Assembly (NCBI RefSeq): GCF_900496995.4
Contig: NC_044006.1
Span: 46,108,120 to 46,172,119, forward strand
Length of the DNA stretch: 64,000 nucleotides
Direction of reading: 5' to 3'
Source of the DNA: Aquila chrysaetos chrysaetos
Taxonomy: Eukaryota; Chordata; Aves; Accipitriformes; Accipitridae
Positions 61,001-64,000 of the stretch are shown here, one piece after another; within the stretch, counting starts at the first letter, position 1, and each line of letters begins with the position of its first letter. Under the pieces are notes generated by a model that saw only the letters and a list, made by a program, of their open reading frames with translations, did no database searches and was not told the DNA's origin. The position numbers were made by a program, and so were the translations under genes.

Positions 61001-63432
61001 AAGGGCTCTTTCAATGCAAGGAATGTCACCCACAGTACAGTTACGGTCTTTATGGTTTGGGTTTGTTTGTTTGTTTGTATTTCTGGGAAAATTTTGCATC
61101 CAGTACCAAAAGAAAGTAATTGAATAATGAAGATATTTAAAGATAATTGTGTTCCATCAAAAAACAAAACCTGTGTATCGAGTGGAACTTGAAGATTCAG
61201 TTCTTGTAAGCACAGGATTCCTGCAGTGTTTGAGAAGACAGTCTGCATCGTTTGGTTACAACATCTCCGTGCTGCAGAAGAGTATCTCTGAGGCCTAATT
61301 ATGCTGCTGCAAACCAGAGTACTACTACACATGTACTTGTGATTTATTTTTTTTTTTTTAGTATTTTGTAAATGTTGTCTTGAATTCTAATGCAAAAGTA
61401 CACAGAAGCTTTGTGCCTGCTAAGGGTGTTTGCTTTTCAAAGGGTGAAATTCTGATCCTTATGAAAGGAATGGTTATTAATTTCAATAGCATCAAGTTTT
61501 CACATTTGAAATTTCCAGGTTGGACCCAAACTAAAAGAAAGGAGATTCTGCAAGTGAATATGATATACAGCATGTAATCTAATAACAACGCTTATTTTAC
61601 CCACAGTTAAGGGACATACTGCAACATGGACTAAAAACCAACATACATCTTACAGTGCAAGGATAACTAGCAAGGTGGCTGGCAAACTTATTACGTGTCA
61701 CTCAGAAGAATTCAGTAATTCTTATTCTGCAATTGGCTTTTAGATTGTTGGTCAAAATGCAGCTGGCAGATTTACAATTGCATTGGCTTTAAGTGATAAC
61801 CAGAGAAGCAACATCGTAGCCAGGGATCAGAAAAGAACTGTACAGCTTACTTTTCTCTATACTGTAGCAGGAACACAAAGATGATATAATAATAGTAATA
61901 ATAATAATAACAGTAATAATAATAATAGTAATAACAATAATAGTAATAATAATAATAATGATGTCAACAAGCTTTGACTACAGAACTGCTTTTGCAGATT
62001 ATACCTACAAGCCGGTAAGAAGCTGCTACCATGTAAGGGAAAACAGGGCTTGGGCTTTCATTGGGGGAAAAGTGGATATTCCTCCTTGTTTAGAGACAGA
62101 ATAAAAAAAATTAAAGAAAGAACACAGGCTTTCAAGACCTTCTAGGTGCTAATAAGCCCCACCGTTCCTTTTAATAAGTTTAGGTATTTCTAGGTAATTC
62201 CCAGGAAAGTAATCCAAGGACTACTTTATGGTGGAAATATGGGAAGGATTTAAATGCAAGATGTTGGACATGCTGATGAGAGTAGTCATAGAACTAAATT
62301 TGTCAAAGCATGAGTGGCATTTGGTGTCTATCATCACTGATGACTATCTTCATGCCCAGGAAGCACTCCCTCATAATGAGTAATAAGCAATAAACTGTCC
62401 ACATTCATGCTGGTAGCTAGCTGCATTTCTGTCTGCCCATCCACAGATAATTCACATGCCTTTATTTGTCACTAGAAAAAGTTCATTAGGTACCCTGAAA
62501 CCTCTCCAGAACCTGTGCAGGTTACACTTGAAGCACAACAGAAAGGGGAACGTGGGCATCTGCTGTTCCTTCACCACCGACACAGTAATTAATAGCTTTT
62601 GGGGGCTGTTTTCCTTGACTATTAGGAAACAGAAGATAATGCTGTCATCTGCAACTTATCTACAATAAAGTGTATGTCTCTAAAAAGCCTTGATGGTTTG
62701 TTTCTAGTGGATAGGTATGAACTGGGGAAGAAGGAGAGGGTGGGATCTACCAGCACTGAAATGAAGCAGAGGCAGGCAGCATGGCTCTGGACAAGCCAAA
62801 GCCATGAGCTGTTAAAGCTCGTTAACATCATGTGGGAGAAACAGGAATTGGAGGACTAGCACTCCCAGAATCTTTGCTGGTTGACACAGCAGCATGTCCT
62901 TACCTAACAGACACTGTTCAACTCCAAAGCTGCCTTAAGTAGATGGAGCTGATGACTTCCTTACTGCGTCCAGCACTCAGAAGGGCCCTATGGCTAGCGG
63001 CTGTAAAGTTAGGCGAGCAGTTGCTAGTAGGCAGCAGTAAGCCTGCCAAACAGGGCAGATCCAGCTTCAGCCTAAACAGGGCCAGGAAGGGCTGGCAGCT
63101 GTGCCACCGCATGACTGCATCAGATGGCAGAGGCAGGTGCTCCAGCACGCCTGCCCGAGATATTCCAGGCAGGAATACGGGCATGGTGAGTATTGCACAT
63201 GCTGGACATGGTGAACTCATGGCTTCCACCAACAGGCCATATGGTAGCTCCAAACACTCTTCTAGACATCATGCAAATCCTAAACAATATTGCAGCACCT
63301 GTAGTGCTGAGGCTTCTCATCCTTCCTAACAAGCCTGCCTGAGTACATCTCCAGAGTCAGAACAAGAGCATGTGGGGCGAGCAGAGTAGATGGGAACTGG
63401 GTTCTTGGAACATGTTAAGTTTAACATACAAT
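58061..63432 (-). other. BZW2: BZW2 intron (part)
   Basis: I looked for the preceding BZW2 exon, which should end with sequence for IVVLFYKA and one G before a donor, and did not find it. The region is therefore read as intron. It contains a trinucleotide repeat (61886-61960) and no recognised coding sequence. Confidence 0.65.
61886..61960. repeat. (AAT)n-type imperfect trinucleotide repeat
   Basis: About 75 bp of AAT units interrupted by GTA and ACA variants. It lies in the BZW2 intron. Confidence 0.9.
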
Positions 63433-64000
63433 TGTCCTGGTTTCAGCTGGAATAGAGTTAACTGTCTTCCTAGTAGCTGGTACGGTGCTATGTTTTGAGT
63501 TCAGTATGTGAAGAATGTTGATAACACCGATGTTTTCAGTTGCTGCTAGTAGTGTTTAGACTAATGTCAAGGATTTTTCAGCTTCTCATGCCCAGCCAGC
63601 GAGAAAGCTGGAGGGGCACAAGAAGTTGGCACAGGACACAGCCAGGGTACCCGACCCAAACTGGCCAACAGGGTATTCCAAACCATGTGACGTCCCATCC
63701 AGTATAGGAACTGGGAAGGGGGGGCGGGGAATCGCTGCTCGGGGGACTAGTTGGGTGCCGGTCGGTGGGTGGTGAGCAATTGCACTGCGCATCATTTGTA
63801 CATTCCAATCCTTTCATTATTGCTGTTGTCATTTTATTAGTGTTATCATTATCATTATTCGTTTCTTCTTTTCTGTTCTATTAAACCGTTCTTATCTCAA
63901 CCTGTGGGTTTTGCTTCTTTTCCCGATTTTCTCCCCCATCCCACTGGGTGGGGGGGGAGTGAGTGAGCGGCTGTGTGGTGCCTAGGTGCTGGCTGGGGTT
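63433..64000 (+). mobile_element. Solo LTR of an avian endogenous retrovirus (copy 3), cut by window edge
   Basis: 568 bp starting TGTCCTGGTTTCAGCTGG and reaching GTGCTGGCTGGGGTT. By comparison with copy 1, only about 10 bp of the 3' end are missing. It is the least decayed copy. It contains ATTAAA followed by CGTTCTTATC near 63880, a plausible LTR poly(A) signal. No internal viral sequence is visible to its left, so it is either solo or the 5' LTR of an element beginning beyond the window. Confidence 0.85.

Noticed and set aside
62943-63329. 128-residue plus-strand open frame overlapping a 111-residue minus-strand frame
   Set aside because: No recognisable domain and no splice or promoter signals, and it lies in a predicted intron. 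Open by chance in GC-richer DNA.

Overview
This window looks like nuclear DNA of a bird, probably a neoavian. The evidence is interrupted vertebrate genes with GT-AG introns, CR1 LINE fragments ending in the avian ATTCTATG-type tail, and several copies of an avian endogenous-retrovirus solo LTR. Three protein genes can be reconstructed. Most open frames in the window are intronic or intergenic noise.

Layout. (1) 1-6550 is intergenic, with a solo LTR at 715-1276. (2) About 6551-12302 holds AGR2 on the + strand: a TATA-like promoter, a probable non-coding first exon, and seven coding exons from 8282 to 12050. They encode 172 residues with a signal peptide, a single-cysteine CPHS thioredoxin motif and a C-terminal KTEL signal. 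(3) 12303-17746 lies between two convergent genes. A diverged LTR sits about 145 bp past the AGR2 poly(A) signal, and the rest includes the probable TSPAN13 3' UTR. (4) 17747-34528 is TSPAN13 on the - strand: six coding exons, 203 residues, a complete tetraspanin. Its 12.5-kb first intron holds CR1 fragments and a TA/TG hairpin, and its first exon lies in a CpG island at about 33.8-35.2 kb. (5) 34.5-56.25 kb is a long intergenic stretch with CR1 fragments, a short LTR fragment, simple repeats, an AT-rich block and one exon-like open segment near 46.5-47.0 kb. (6) 56251-58060 holds the last two coding exons of BZW2 (eIF5-mimic protein 1) on the - strand. The rest of BZW2 must lie beyond the right edge, so 58061-64000 is read as BZW2 intron. 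It contains a trinucleotide repeat and a near-complete solo LTR running off the end.

The order and orientation AGR2(+) / TSPAN13(-) / BZW2(-) is the mirror image of human 7p21 (BZW2, TSPAN13, AGR2), so this is conserved vertebrate synteny rather than a functional operon. AGR2 works in the ER lumen of secretory epithelium, TSPAN13 in membranes, and BZW2 in cytosolic translation control. I see no sign of a new multi-gene system. The most unusual points are the very short GC-rich AGR2 intron with its G-quadruplex-prone strand and nearby promoter-like elements, the CGG/CAG repeat in the TSPAN13 5' UTR, the exon-like segment at 46.5-47.0 kb, and a perfect 17-bp inverted repeat in TSPAN13 intron 1.
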